From positions 167,204 to 231,203 of the forward strand of contig DASXUQ010000009.1 of NCBI GenBank assembly GCA_036504735.1: a DNA stretch of 64,000 bases, written 5' to 3'. Within the stretch, counting starts at the first letter, position 1, and every line of letters starts with the position of its first letter. This DNA comes from a bacterium. Lineage in GTDB: Bacteria > Electryoneota > RPQS01. Made by a program: the position numbers and the translations under genes. Below are positions 34,627 to 42,747 of the stretch, in pieces. The notes under the pieces were generated by a model, which saw only the letters and a program-made list of their open reading frames with translations, did no database searches and was not told the DNA's origin.

Positions 34627-34714
34627 GGGGAAGGGGTTGGCCTCGGGGGTGTATGTGTATCGATTGCAGACGGCGGATGGGGTGCGGGCGGGGAAGATGG
34701 TTTTGCTGAAATAA
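34580..34714 (+). pseudogene. 3' remnant of a T9SS cargo gene (sorting tail)
   Basis: In the frame offset from the KAP gene, 44 codons read AGSHQVSFEG then KGLASGVYVYRLQTADGV then RAGKMVLLK and stop at 34714. This is the last half of a type A sorting domain, lacking the YPNPF half and any start. It overlaps the 3' end of the KAP gene by 47 bp. It is the downstream piece of the gene whose signal peptide survives at 32405. Confidence 0.8.
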
Positions 34715-34738
34715 GGATGAAGGCGGCGCGAAGACGAA

Positions 34739-34781
34739 CCCGAGGTCCTTCAGCCCGAAGACGGGCTTCAGGATGACAAGG
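34739..34781. repeat. REP-like palindrome GAGGTCCTTCAGnCCGAAGACGG
   Basis: CCGAGGTCCTTCAGCCCGAAGAC followed by GGGCTTCAGGATGACAA forms a hairpin; near-identical units lie at 60372-60412, 61096-61132 and, in a relaxed form, 62585-62705. Confidence 0.8.
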
Positions 34782-34836
34782 GTGGATGGGGAACAGTTCT
34801 TTTCGCAAACAACAACTTCAACATAGAAGACAACAG

Positions 34837-37800
34837 ATGAGCAAGCATTGGGTGAAGGTGGGGCTGGTGGTGCTGGCGGCGGCGATGGCCGTTATGGCGA
34901 TGGCGGCTCCGAAGGCGGCGCAGCGAATGGTGAATGTCTATCAGCAGCTTGCGCCGTGGCGGGCCTACTATAATTCGCGCACCGACTGGCCACGGGCGCA
35001 CGGCTACAAACCGTTCAAACGTTACGAATGGGATGTGATGCAGCGCGGCTTTCCCGACGGCAATATTCCGGCGGGAGCCTACTGGGAAGCCTTCCAGACA
35101 CGTGGCCGGATGCGGCACCATTCCCTCGATGAAGCCTGGGTGAACCTTGGCCCGTACAATCACGGCGGGCGGGCGCGGGTGATCCGCTTCGACCCGCGCA
35201 ATGCCAATATAATGTACGCCGGGGGAGTAAGCGGCGGGATTTTCAAGTCTATCGACGCCGGAGAATCCTGGCACCCGCTGACCGATAATCTGCCCAATCT
35301 TTCAGTCGGCTGCTTTGAACTGGACCCGTCGCACCCCGATACGATGTACCTCGGAACGGGCGAGGGCTACTTTAACGGCGACGCGATTATGGGCATCGGC
35401 CTGCTGAAGAGCACCAACGGCGGGCAGACGTGGGCCACCACGGGACTGTCCTATCAATACAATCAGGGCGAATCCATCTTAAGGCTCTCGATTGACCCGC
35501 GCGACGGGCAGATTGTGATGGCCTCGACCAATGACGGCCTCTACCGCTCGACGGACGGCGCGGCCAGCTTTACCATGGTGCGCTCGGGAGACATTAAGGA
35601 ACTGAAGCGGGATCCGCAGGATCCGGATATTCTGCTGTGCGCGCCGGGCAATCCGGGCGGCAGCGGCGTCAACGGCATCTACCGCTCGACGGACAACGGC
35701 ATAAGCTGGACCCGCACGTCGACGGGACTGCCCTCCATCGACCAGATCGGGCGAATTGTGCTGGCGTTCTACGCGGCCAATTCGCAAATCGTGTACGCGG
35801 GAATCTGCGGCACCTGGTCTTCCAACGGTTCGCAGATGGTGGGAATCTACCGCTCGATGGACAATGGACAGAACTGGACGCAGATGTCCCAGACGGGCGC
35901 GAACCATTATGCCAGCCAAGGGTGGTATGACATGGCGCTGGCGGTGAAGCCCGACCAGCCCAATACGGTGCTGTCGGCGGGGCTGGACACGTGGCGCTCG
36001 ACGAACTCGGGTCTGGCTTGGACACAGGTCAGCCACTGGGATTACAATTTCGGCAATCCGGCCTATGTGCATGCGGACCATCACGAAATCGTGTTCCATC
36101 CGACCAACGCCAACGAGGTCTGGCAGGTGACGGACGGCGGGATTTTCAAGTCCACCAATGCCGGTTCGACATGGCTGGAAAAGAGCAACGGCTTTGTGAC
36201 CTTCCAGTATTATGCGATGGGCAACGCCACGCTGGATACGGCGCTGGCCTACGGCGGGACGCAGGATAACGGCACCTTCCGCTATCACGGCAGTCAGGAT
36301 TTTGCGGCGGTGTTCGGCGGGGACGGCGGCTATTCGGTGGTGGACTTTACGAACGACAACACGGTGTATGCCGAGTGGCAGGGCGGACACCGCTCCCGCA
36401 GCGACGACGGCGGCAACAACTGGAGCGACATCAATCCGGGAATCAGCGGCGACGGCGCGTGGGTATGTCCGATGGTGCTGGATCCCTTCGACCATCTGAC
36501 GATTTATACCACGACCACCGACGGCAACGTGTGGAAATCGCCGAACCAGGGGCGCAACAGCAGTTGGGCGACCGTAGGGCAGACGCTGGGCGGCACGATG
36601 CAGGTGATTGTCCCCTCTCCGGTGCAGCAGGGACGGATCTATCTGGCGACGGATAATTCGGTGTACCGCCTCGACCCGGACGCCACACAGTGGGTGAATA
36701 TCACCGCCGGACTGCCCGGCGCCTATGTGACGCGGATTGTGCCGGACCCGGTGGATGCGAATACGGTATTTGTGACCCTCTCCGGGTTCGGACACGGGCA
36801 TGTCTACAAGTCTACGCAGGCCGGCAGCAACTGGGTGAACATCAGCGGCAATTTGCCGGATGTGCCCTATCAGGATGTGGTGGTGGACGTGCGCGACCAT
36901 AACACGCTGTATGTGGGCGGGGATATCGGCGCGTACTATTCTCCCAGCGGCGGCTCGGACTGGCAGATTATGGGCGAAGGATTGCCCGCGGTGCGGATCG
37001 ACGACATGGATATGCAGCCGGTGACGGGCGTGCTGCGCGCGGCAACACACGGGCGCGGCATGTGGGAAGTGCCCACAGGCTCGGCGCGGCTGGCCCTGCT
37101 CTATCCCAACGGCGGCGAAGTGCTGCAGCCGGGACAGGCCGTGGGGCTGCGCTGGAGCGGCACCAGCTTTGGCGGCAATGTGCGGCTGGAGATAAATCGC
37201 AGCTACCCGTCGGCGACGTGGGAGACCCTCTTTGCTTCCACGCCCAATGACGGCACGGAAAACTGGACGGTGACCGGACCGGATGCGGACCATGTGCGCT
37301 TCCGGATCACGCATGTCACGCAAGCGACCCTGACGGACAGTTCCAACGCGGATTCGCGAATTGTGAGCCCGTCGTTGCATCTGGTGTGGCCCAACGGCGG
37401 CACGGTGTTTACCGGACTGCGGGACACGGTGCGGTTTGCCCGGCAACTGGTGACCGATCCTTTGAAGCTGGAACTCAACCGCGATTATCCCAATGGCACG
37501 TGGCTGGAACTGTCGAACAATATCACGGCGGACAGCACGGCGATGTGGATTGTGCAGCTTCCGGCAAGCAACAATGCCCGGCTGCGGGTGACCTCGATGG
37601 ACCGTCCCGAGCTGACCGATATGTCCGACGCCGACTTTGTGCTGCGCGCCCCGCAGATGACTCTGTCCGCGCCGAACGGCGGCGAGCAGCTTGCGGCGGG
37701 TACACCGTACAATATTCAGTGGTCCGCACCGGAACATCGCGGCACACTGAAGCTGCAACTGAACCGCGATTACCCCGGCGGCACGTGGGAGACCATCAAC

Positions 37801-38229
37801 TCCAACACGGCCAACGACGGCGAATTTACTTGGGTGCCTTCGGGGCTGGGATCAACCCATTGCCGCGTGCGGGTGAGCACGGTCTTCGATCAGCAGAGCT
37901 TTGTGGAGAGTGCGGCGGACTTTACGATTACCTCTCTGGCCGCCGACAGCAAGCCGGCTCTGCCCAAAGAGTTCGCACTGCACGAGCCCTATCCGAATCC
38001 GTTCAATCCCACCACCGTGGTGGCGATTGATCTTCCGGTGCGGATGAAGGTCAAGGCCCGGGTGTTCAACCGCCTTGGCCAGCAGGTGGCGATGCTGAAG
38101 GACGGCTTTTTAGAGCCGGGCTCACATGATATGGTCTTTGACGCCAGCATGCAGCCTTCCGGCGTGTACTTTATCCGGGTGGAAGCGGCAGGGAAGATGC
38201 AGATACTGAAGGTAGCGCTGGTGAAATAG
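34837..38229 (+). CDS. Secreted Asp-box beta-propeller (sortilin/Vps10-like) protein with T9SS tail
   Basis: This 1130-residue protein has a signal peptide (WVKVGLVVLAAAMAVMAMA) and a large propeller (~90-750) with many Asp-box/BNR motifs: KSTNGGQTWATT, RSTDNGISWTRT, RSMDNGQNWTQM, KSTNAGSTWLEK. Three related Ig-like domains (~755-1040) each start L-x-(Y/W/S)-PNGGE or PNGGT, and a sorting tail has EPYPNPFNPTT and a basic end. Such propellers bind glycans or proteins on the cell surface; sialidase activity cannot be assumed without the arginine triad. An earlier ATG at 34786 would spoil the signal peptide. The operon is single-gene. The last strand of the propeller (ATHGRGMWEVP) is typical of this family. 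Confidence 0.87.
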   Translation: MSKHWVKVGLVVLAAAMAVMAMAAPKAAQRMVNVYQQLAPWRAYYNSRTDWPRAHGYKPFKRYEWDVMQRGFPDGNIPAGAYWEAFQTRGRMRHHSLDEAWVNLGPYNHGGRARVIRFDPRNANIMYAGGVSGGIFKSIDAGESWHPLTDNLPNLSVGCFELDPSHPDTMYLGTGEGYFNGDAIMGIGLLKSTNGGQTWATTGLSYQYNQGESILRLSIDPRDGQIVMASTNDGLYRSTDGAASFTMVRSGDIKELKRDPQDPDILLCAPGNPGGSGVNGIYRSTDNGISWTRTSTGLPSIDQIGRIVLAFYAANSQIVYAGICGTWSSNGSQMVGIYRSMDNGQNWTQMSQTGANHYASQGWYDMALAVKPDQPNTVLSAGLDTWRSTNSGLAWTQVSHWDYNFGNPAYVHADHHEIVFHPTNANEVWQVTDGGIFKSTNAGSTWLEKSNGFVTFQYYAMGNATLDTALAYGGTQDNGTFRYHGSQDFAAVFGGDGGYSVVDFTNDNTVYAEWQGGHRSRSDDGGNNWSDINPGISGDGAWVCPMVLDPFDHLTIYTTTTDGNVWKSPNQGRNSSWATVGQTLGGTMQVIVPSPVQQGRIYLATDNSVYRLDPDATQWVNITAGLPGAYVTRIVPDPVDANTVFVTLSGFGHGHVYKSTQAGSNWVNISGNLPDVPYQDVVVDVRDHNTLYVGGDIGAYYSPSGGSDWQIMGEGLPAVRIDDMDMQPVTGVLRAATHGRGMWEVPTGSARLALLYPNGGEVLQPGQAVGLRWSGTSFGGNVRLEINRSYPSATWETLFASTPNDGTENWTVTGPDADHVRFRITHVTQATLTDSSNADSRIVSPSLHLVWPNGGTVFTGLRDTVRFARQLVTDPLKLELNRDYPNGTWLELSNNITADSTAMWIVQLPASNNARLRVTSMDRPELTDMSDADFVLRAPQMTLSAPNGGEQLAAGTPYNIQWSAPEHRGTLKLQLNRDYPGGTWETINSNTANDGEFTWVPSGLGSTHCRVRVSTVFDQQSFVESAADFTITSLAADSKPALPKEFALHEPYPNPFNPTTVVAIDLPVRMKVKARVFNRLGQQVAMLKDGFLEPGSHDMVFDASMQPSGVYFIRVEAAGKMQILKVALVK

Positions 38230-38400
38230 CAGGAGTAACCCCTGCACCTGTATCGCCTGCTCGGCGTCGCAGGGATTCGGCGTGGAGACAGGGGTGCCAT
38301 CGGTGAGGGGAACAGCGCGGGGAATATCGCGGCCCCATGGGGCGTTGTCATTCTGTTCCTCCGTAGACTCGCGGAGGGACGGAATGACATTATGCGGGTG
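38229..38400. repeat. Mosaic repeat copy
   Basis: GAGTAACCCCTGCACCTG, GCCTGCTCGGCGTCGCAGGG and AACAGCGCGGGGAATATCGCGG are shared with other members of the large mosaic family, most closely with 10947-11165. It ends with a GTCATTCTG ... GGAATGACAT palindrome. Confidence 0.65.
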
Positions 38401-38444
38401 GCAGTAGTCGTGCTAAGGAAATTCAATCATTGAGGAAGGACAGC

Positions 38445-39779
38445 ATGCGAGTTGGGATATTGGTTTTGCTGCTGGCGGGGATGACGGTTTCGGGGTGGGC
38501 ACATAACAGTTATACGGGATATTCGAGCGCGCCGGGCAGCCGGGGGACGTGCGCGTCCCAGTGTCACGGTTCTACGGGCGGCACGATTACGATCACGGGG
38601 TTTCCCACAACGTATACTCCGGGGCAATCCTACAGTCTGACCATCGGCCACAGCGCGGGAAGTACGATCAGCAACTTCAATGCGTCGTGCCGCGCGGGCA
38701 TGGGCAGCGCCAATGCGGGCAGCTTGACGGCGGGGACAGGCACCTCGACATACAACGCGACGGGGGAATCCAACGGCGTGAAGCTGTCGAGCAATAATCA
38801 GAATTCCGGCAGCTTCAACTGGACGGCTCCGGCGGCGGGGACGGGGACGGTGCGGCTGTATGTGGCGGGTTTGCAGGGCGGTTACAGCGGGCAAAATACG
38901 CGACTGATCCTGGTGTCCAATGAAGCGGCGGCAGCGCCGGGCGCGGCCAGCAATCCGGTTCCGTCGAACGGTGAAGAGGGTGTGACTCCCGGCGACTCGC
39001 TGTGGTGGACGGCGGGGGCAGGAACCACACTGCATGTGCTTTACTTTGGCGTAAGCAACCCGCCGGATTCGGTGGGGGCGTATGCCCTGCCGGTCTATTA
39101 CAGCACGAACACGCTGCCGGGGACGACCTATTACTGGCGGGTGGATGAGCAGAATGCCGCGGGAATTACTCCCGGAGAGCTTTGGCACTTTACGACGCTG
39201 GCCTTGCCGGATACGGCGAGCCATCCTTTTCCGGCCAATTGCGATACGGCGATTGCGGTGCGGGTGACACTTTCCTGGCTGGCTGATGGCACGGTGTGGG
39301 GGCACAATGTTTATCTGGGCACCACCAACCCGCCGCCGCTGGTCTCTACCGAGCAGTCGGGCAATTCTTATCCGCCGCCGCAGAATCTTGAAGAAGGAAC
39401 TCTTTACTACTGGCGGGTCGACGAGATCAACAACGCAGGGACGACCGAAGGGCCGGTGTGGAGCTTCCGCACGGAGAGTCCCAATGCGGTGGGTGATCCG
39501 AAAGCGTTGATACCGACGGAGCTGGCCTTGGGTCCGGTCTATCCCAATCCGTTCAATGCCACGGTGACGATTCCCTTTGCCCTGCCGCAGGCCGCCAAAG
39601 TCAGTGTGGCCCTGTATGATGTCACCGGACGGTTGGTGGCGGTGATGGCGAACGGCACGTATGGCGCAGGGGTTCATTCGGTACAGTTTTCTTCGGAAGG
39701 GGTAGCCAGCGGGGTGTATCTGGTGAAGCTCGCGGCGAATGGCCATATGCTGACCACCAAGGTGGTGGCGCTGAAGTAA
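38445..39779 (+). CDS. Secreted choice-of-anchor V / FN3 protein with T9SS tail
   Basis: This 444-residue protein has a signal peptide (MRVGILVLLLAGMTVSGWA), then a Reelin-like choice-of-anchor V domain (~20-165) opening with CASQCHGS, a C-x3-CH arrangement usual for this domain, and ending RLILVSNE. Two FN3-like repeats follow (~175-340; YYWRVDEQNAAG and YYWRVDEINNAG) and a sorting tail has VYPNPFNATV. The role is probably in adhesion or extracellular binding; CxxxCH could hold heme, but this is not shown. ATG 38445 lies behind GGAAGGA and starts the signal peptide; TTG at 38430 is less likely. Followed by a long inverted repeat that can act as terminator. Confidence 0.82.
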   Translation: MRVGILVLLLAGMTVSGWAHNSYTGYSSAPGSRGTCASQCHGSTGGTITITGFPTTYTPGQSYSLTIGHSAGSTISNFNASCRAGMGSANAGSLTAGTGTSTYNATGESNGVKLSSNNQNSGSFNWTAPAAGTGTVRLYVAGLQGGYSGQNTRLILVSNEAAAAPGAASNPVPSNGEEGVTPGDSLWWTAGAGTTLHVLYFGVSNPPDSVGAYALPVYYSTNTLPGTTYYWRVDEQNAAGITPGELWHFTTLALPDTASHPFPANCDTAIAVRVTLSWLADGTVWGHNVYLGTTNPPPLVSTEQSGNSYPPPQNLEEGTLYYWRVDEINNAGTTEGPVWSFRTESPNAVGDPKALIPTELALGPVYPNPFNATVTIPFALPQAAKVSVALYDVTGRLVAVMANGTYGAGVHSVQFSSEGVASGVYLVKLAANGHMLTTKVVALK

Positions 39780-39780
39780 A

Positions 39781-39852
39781 ATGCTGAAAATCTGAAACGC
39801 TGAAACGCTGAAAGGTCAAGCTGATGAAATTCAGACCTTTCAGCGTTTTCTT
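39781..39852 (+). terminator. Long inverted word-repeat terminator
   Basis: TGAAACGCTGAAAGGTC (ending 39817) pairs with GACCTTTCAGCG (39834 onward) and TTTTCTTTGG follows. The left arm is a tandem of the GCTGAAACG word that recurs at 3551-3584 and inside the methyltransferase gene. Confidence 0.7.
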
Positions 39853-39892
39853 TGGGTGCAACTACCGGGACGGTTTGCGCGTTTTCATACTA

Positions 39893-40363
39893 ATGAATAT
39901 CTTTGTACTGGACCGGGAGCCGGAGCGGGCGGCGGAGTACCATTGTGACAAACATGTGGTGAAGATGGTGCTGGAAAGCGCCCAGCTTCTGGCGACGGCG
40001 CATCATGTCGTGAAGCCCTCCAGGCGGCTGCCGCCGATCCGGGCGACGCATCAGAATCACCCCTGCGCCTTATGGGTACGGGGCTCTCTGGCCAACTACC
40101 GCTGGCTGGCACGGCTGGCACTGGCGCTCTCGGCGGAATACACGCGGCGCTACGGAAAGGTCCATCGCTGGGAGCCCTATATTCACTGGCTGGCCGCGCA
40201 CGAGCCGCCGTTGCCCGATGCGGGATTAACGCCCTTTGCGCAGGCCATGCCGGAGAGTTATCGGAATAAGAATGCCGTAAAGGCCTACCGGGACTATTAC
40301 CGCGGCGAGAAAGCCTACTTCGCCCAATGGAAAACCCGGCCGCCGCGCTGGTGGACATCCTAA
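39893..40363 (+). CDS. Conserved hypothetical protein (CDKHVVKM motif)
   Basis: This 156-residue soluble, basic protein begins MNIFVLDREPERAAEYHCDK, with the conserved block CDKHVVKMVLESAQLLATAHH, then ATHQNHPCALWVRGSLANYRWL, GKVHRWE and YRDYYRGEKAYFAQWK. I have seen this pattern in phage and bacterial proteins of unknown function rich in invariant His and Trp. The histidines and Asp suggest a metal or nucleic-acid site, but no reaction is known. ATG 39893 is chosen because the family signature starts there. It lies 10 bp before the endonuclease III-like gene, so both are one transcript, hinting at a DNA-related role. Confidence 0.65.
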   Translation: MNIFVLDREPERAAEYHCDKHVVKMVLESAQLLATAHHVVKPSRRLPPIRATHQNHPCALWVRGSLANYRWLARLALALSAEYTRRYGKVHRWEPYIHWLAAHEPPLPDAGLTPFAQAMPESYRNKNAVKAYRDYYRGEKAYFAQWKTRPPRWWTS

Positions 40364-40373
40364 GGATGGCCGT

Positions 40374-41027
40374 ATGCTTGAGCCAAAGGAACGCGCCCGC
40401 GCAGAAAAGATCCTGAAGATTCTGCACCAGACGTATCCCGATGTTACCACGGCTTTGATTCACACGAATGTATTCGAGCTGTCGGTGGCGGCGATTCTCT
40501 CCGCCCAGCAGACGGATGCAGGCGTAAATGCAGTGAGCGGGGAGCTTTTCGAGCGCTACCAGAATCCGCAGGCGCTGGCCGAAGCGAACCTCGATGAACT
40601 CGACGGGATGATCGGGACTATCAGCTTCCACCATGCCAAGGCGCGGTACCTGATCGGTTTCGGGCAAGGATTGGTGGAGAAGTTCGGTGGCAAGGTGCCG
40701 AAGACGGTGGAAGAGCTGACCTCGCTTCCGGGCATCGGGCGGAAAATTGCGCAGGTGATTTTGGGGACGGGCTACGGCCTGGCCACCGGAATTGTGGTGG
40801 ACACGCATGTGATCCGCATCTCTTACCGGCTGGGTCTGACCGAGAATAAGCAGCCGCTCAAGATCGAGAAAGACCTGCTGCCGCAGATTCCGCAGCAGGA
40901 TTGGATCTGGTTTACCCATGCCATCATCTGGCATGGCAGGGCCATTTGCACCGCGCGGCTTCCACAGTGTTCGATCTGTCCGCTGAATGAAGTCTGCCCA
41001 AAGAAGGGCGTCACACAAAGAAAATAG
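40374..41027 (+). CDS. Endonuclease III-like DNA glycosylase (first paralogue)
   Basis: This 217-residue base-excision-repair enzyme has a helix-hairpin-helix LPGIGRKIAQVIL with the Schiff-base lysine Lys124, the catalytic aspartate Asp143 in VVDTHVIR, and a C-terminal [4Fe-4S] loop with Cys192-x6-Cys199-x2-Cys202-x5-Cys208. It would excise oxidised pyrimidines and cut the strand by beta-lyase action. ILSAQQTDAGVN matches the ILSAQxTD signature. It is co-transcribed with the hypothetical gene before it. A second paralogue lies 680 bp downstream; this copy is the more divergent (Gln, Gly and Ile where the second has Cys, Arg and Thr), so it may have a different lesion range. Confidence 0.92.
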   Translation: MLEPKERARAEKILKILHQTYPDVTTALIHTNVFELSVAAILSAQQTDAGVNAVSGELFERYQNPQALAEANLDELDGMIGTISFHHAKARYLIGFGQGLVEKFGGKVPKTVEELTSLPGIGRKIAQVILGTGYGLATGIVVDTHVIRISYRLGLTENKQPLKIEKDLLPQIPQQDWIWFTHAIIWHGRAICTARLPQCSICPLNEVCPKKGVTQRK

Positions 41028-41111
41028 GAAATAGGAAACTTGAAATAGGAGAGAAGAGGTCTCTTCGCTTCCGTATTCTGTTTTCCTTTCCTATTTCACA
41101 TGTTCTATTTC
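41024..41111. repeat. Long imperfect inverted repeat of GAAATAGG words
   Basis: Left arm: GAAATAGGAAACTTGAAATAG-type words; centre GAAGAGGTCTCTTC; right arm TTTTCCTTTCCTATTTCACATG. It overlaps the end of the nth-like gene by 4 bp and fills the gap to the membrane protein. Confidence 0.7.
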
Positions 41112-41116
41112 CGCTT

Positions 41117-41581
41117 ATGCTCCACGCAATTTCGCGCCGCTTGGCCCCTTATCTTCTGCTGCTCTTGATGTTCTTTCAGGCGATCAGCGGGTTTGCCGGC
41201 GGAGTGACGCTGCTGGCCAGTCCCGATGGCCGTCTGATACAGTTTCCCGCCGATGCCCTGGATAAATCGCCCTTTCCCGACTATCTGATTCCCGGTCTGG
41301 CTTTGCTTCTGCTGCTGGGGGTGTACCCGGCGCTGGTGTGCTATGGACTGCTGCGCCGTCCGCACTGGAGATGGGCCGAGGCGCTGAATGTCCACAAGGA
41401 GAATCACTGGAGTCTGACCCACGCGCTGTATGTGGGGATCATGCTGATATTCTGGATTGACGTGGAGATGATCTGGATCAGCTATTCCCCGCTGCAAACG
41501 GTGTATGGGTTGCTGGGGCTGGCGATGGTGATTACCGCACTGACGCCGGGGGCGAGACGGTTTTACCGGAAAGTATCGTAA
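41117..41581 (+). CDS. Small integral membrane protein of unknown function
   Basis: This 154-residue protein has four predicted membrane helices (~9-30, ~55-80, ~100-120, ~125-145): LLLLLMFFQAISGFAGG, LIPGLALLLLLGVYPALVC, ALYVGIMLIFWIDVEMIW and VYGLLGLAMVITALTPG. The loop RRPHWRWAEALNVHKENHWS is charged. No family is recognised. It lies between two endonuclease III paralogues and is separated from both by repeat DNA, so co-expression with them is uncertain. Confidence 0.7.
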   Translation: MLHAISRRLAPYLLLLLMFFQAISGFAGGVTLLASPDGRLIQFPADALDKSPFPDYLIPGLALLLLLGVYPALVCYGLLRRPHWRWAEALNVHKENHWSLTHALYVGIMLIFWIDVEMIWISYSPLQTVYGLLGLAMVITALTPGARRFYRKVS

Positions 41582-41584
41582 GAT

Positions 41585-41665
41585 ACCCCCTTAGTCTCCC
41601 CTTATGCTAAGGGGGAGACTCTAATCCTTCCCCCTTTGAAAAAGGGGGAATAAGAAGGGGGTTCT
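41585..41665. repeat. Double-hairpin palindromic repeat, intergenic copy
   Basis: GTCTCCCCTTATGCTAAGGGGGAGAC and CTTCCCCCTTTGAAAAAGGGGGAA are two adjacent hairpins. Inverted, the unit aligns over about 80 bp with 31757-31843, which is translated inside the methyltransferase gene. Confidence 0.85.
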
Positions 41666-41706
41666 GTTTTCCTATTTTCTACTTCACATTTTCTTCTTCC
41701 ATTCCT

Positions 41707-42333
41707 ATGAAAAATTCCATTCAGAAATTCACCACGGCGCTGTTTGAGAGCTATCCGAATGCGGCCTGTGCGCTGCATCATAAGGATGCCTTTCAACTGG
41801 CGATTGCCACGATTCTCTCCGCGCAGTGCACCGATGAGCGGGTGAATCTGGTGACCAAAGACCTGTTCAAAAAGTATAAGACGCCGCAGGCTTTTGCGCA
41901 GGCGGAGCTTGAAGAGCTGGAACAGGATATCAAATCCACCGGCTTCTACCACAACAAGGCCAAGAGTATTCTCGGCTTTTCCAGGGCGATTGTCGAGCAG
42001 TTCGGCGGGAAGATTCCCAAAGATCTGGATGCTTTGGTGAAGCTGCCCGGTGTGGGACGCAAGACGGCCAATGTGATTTTAGGAACCGGCTTTGGTCTGG
42101 CGACCGGTGTGGTGGTGGACACCCATGTGACGCGGCTCTCCAACCGCATGGGACTGACCACTGAAGAGGATGCGGTGAAGATTGAGCAGGATCTGATGAA
42201 GCTGCTGCCACAGGAGCAATGGATCCTGTTCAGCCACGCGATGATTCTGCATGGGCGGCAGATCTGCGCCGCGCGCAAACCGAAGTGCGCGGAATGCCCG
42301 ATGGAGAGTTTCTGCCCGAAAATCGGCGTTTGA
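41707..42333 (+). CDS. nth: Endonuclease III (second paralogue)
   Basis: This 208-residue protein has all hallmarks of Nth: ILSAQCTDERVN, helix-hairpin-helix LPGVGRKTANVIL with Lys119, VVVDTHVTRLSNR with Asp138, and Cys187-x6-Cys194-x2-Cys197-x5-Cys203 for the iron-sulphur cluster. It removes oxidised pyrimidines and nicks at AP sites. It is closer to textbook Nth than the paralogue at 40374. ATG 41707 follows a pyrimidine-rich word repeat without a strong RBS. A strong terminator follows 70 bp later. Confidence 0.93.
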   Translation: MKNSIQKFTTALFESYPNAACALHHKDAFQLAIATILSAQCTDERVNLVTKDLFKKYKTPQAFAQAELEELEQDIKSTGFYHNKAKSILGFSRAIVEQFGGKIPKDLDALVKLPGVGRKTANVILGTGFGLATGVVVDTHVTRLSNRMGLTTEEDAVKIEQDLMKLLPQEQWILFSHAMILHGRQICAARKPKCAECPMESFCPKIGV

Positions 42334-42403
42334 AGAAAAGGCTGAACTGCGAAGGATTCCGTTTCGGGGCGGAGCAGCTTAACAACCTGAGTGTATGATT
42401 GGA

Positions 42404-42434
42404 GGCAGCGGGAATGGACCCGCTGCCTTTTTTT
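42404..42434 (+). terminator. Intrinsic terminator of nth
   Basis: GGCAGCGGG (42404-42412) and CCCGCTGCC (42419-42427) form a perfect 9-bp stem with a 6-nt loop followed by seven T. Confidence 0.92.
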
Positions 42435-42581
42435 GTGGGCGGGAGCTACGAGCGGGCATGCAAGGCTGGCACGTTCGCTTCTGCTGCGGCAACGGCGGAG
42501 GCGGCAATAGGCAGGGTTTGGGATCCGATCCGCCTATGCCATCACAACTTACTTTCGAGGATAAGAATAGGTGTCTTTATC
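42435..42581 (+). other. Unassigned segment between two terminators
   Basis: This 147-bp stretch lies between two strong plus-strand terminators and has no credible ORF. It contains GGCAATAGGC and GCCTATGCC, which form a bulged hairpin around GATCCGATC (about 42503-42542). A small RNA ending at the second terminator is possible; no known RNA family is recognised. Confidence 0.3.
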
Positions 42582-42610
42582 AGCCCGACCGCGCGGTCGG
42601 GCTTTTCTTT
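42582..42610 (+). terminator. Second intrinsic terminator
   Basis: AGCCCGACCG (42582-42591) and CGGTCGGGCT (42594-42603) form a perfect 10-bp stem with a 2-base apex (in practice a slightly shorter stem and larger loop), followed by TTTCTTT. Confidence 0.85.
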
Positions 42611-42747
42611 GGATGTACAGTTTATCGAGCCGTGTCACTATAGCTAATATAACCAGAGCGCGACAAGTTTATTATAGACCCAACATTTATTTGCAGTTAT
42701 TGGACTCTGACGGTATCTTTTACAAAAATCATCAAATGGAGGTTGCC

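Noticed and set aside
35479-37758. Minus-strand open frame of 759 codons opposite the propeller gene
   Set aside because: His/Arg-rich antisense translation without domains; the plus-strand propeller is clear.
34837-38229. Sialidase assignment for the Asp-box propeller
   Set aside because: Asp-boxes are present but the catalytic arginine triad and Tyr/Glu pair cannot be identified, so only the fold is claimed.
38427-39746. Minus-strand open frame of 439 codons opposite the choice-of-anchor V gene
   Set aside because: Arg/His-rich antisense reading; no domain and no RBS.
42395-42647. Overlapping 82-codon plus-strand frames after nth
   Set aside because: They read through two terminators and differ only in frame; no protein features.
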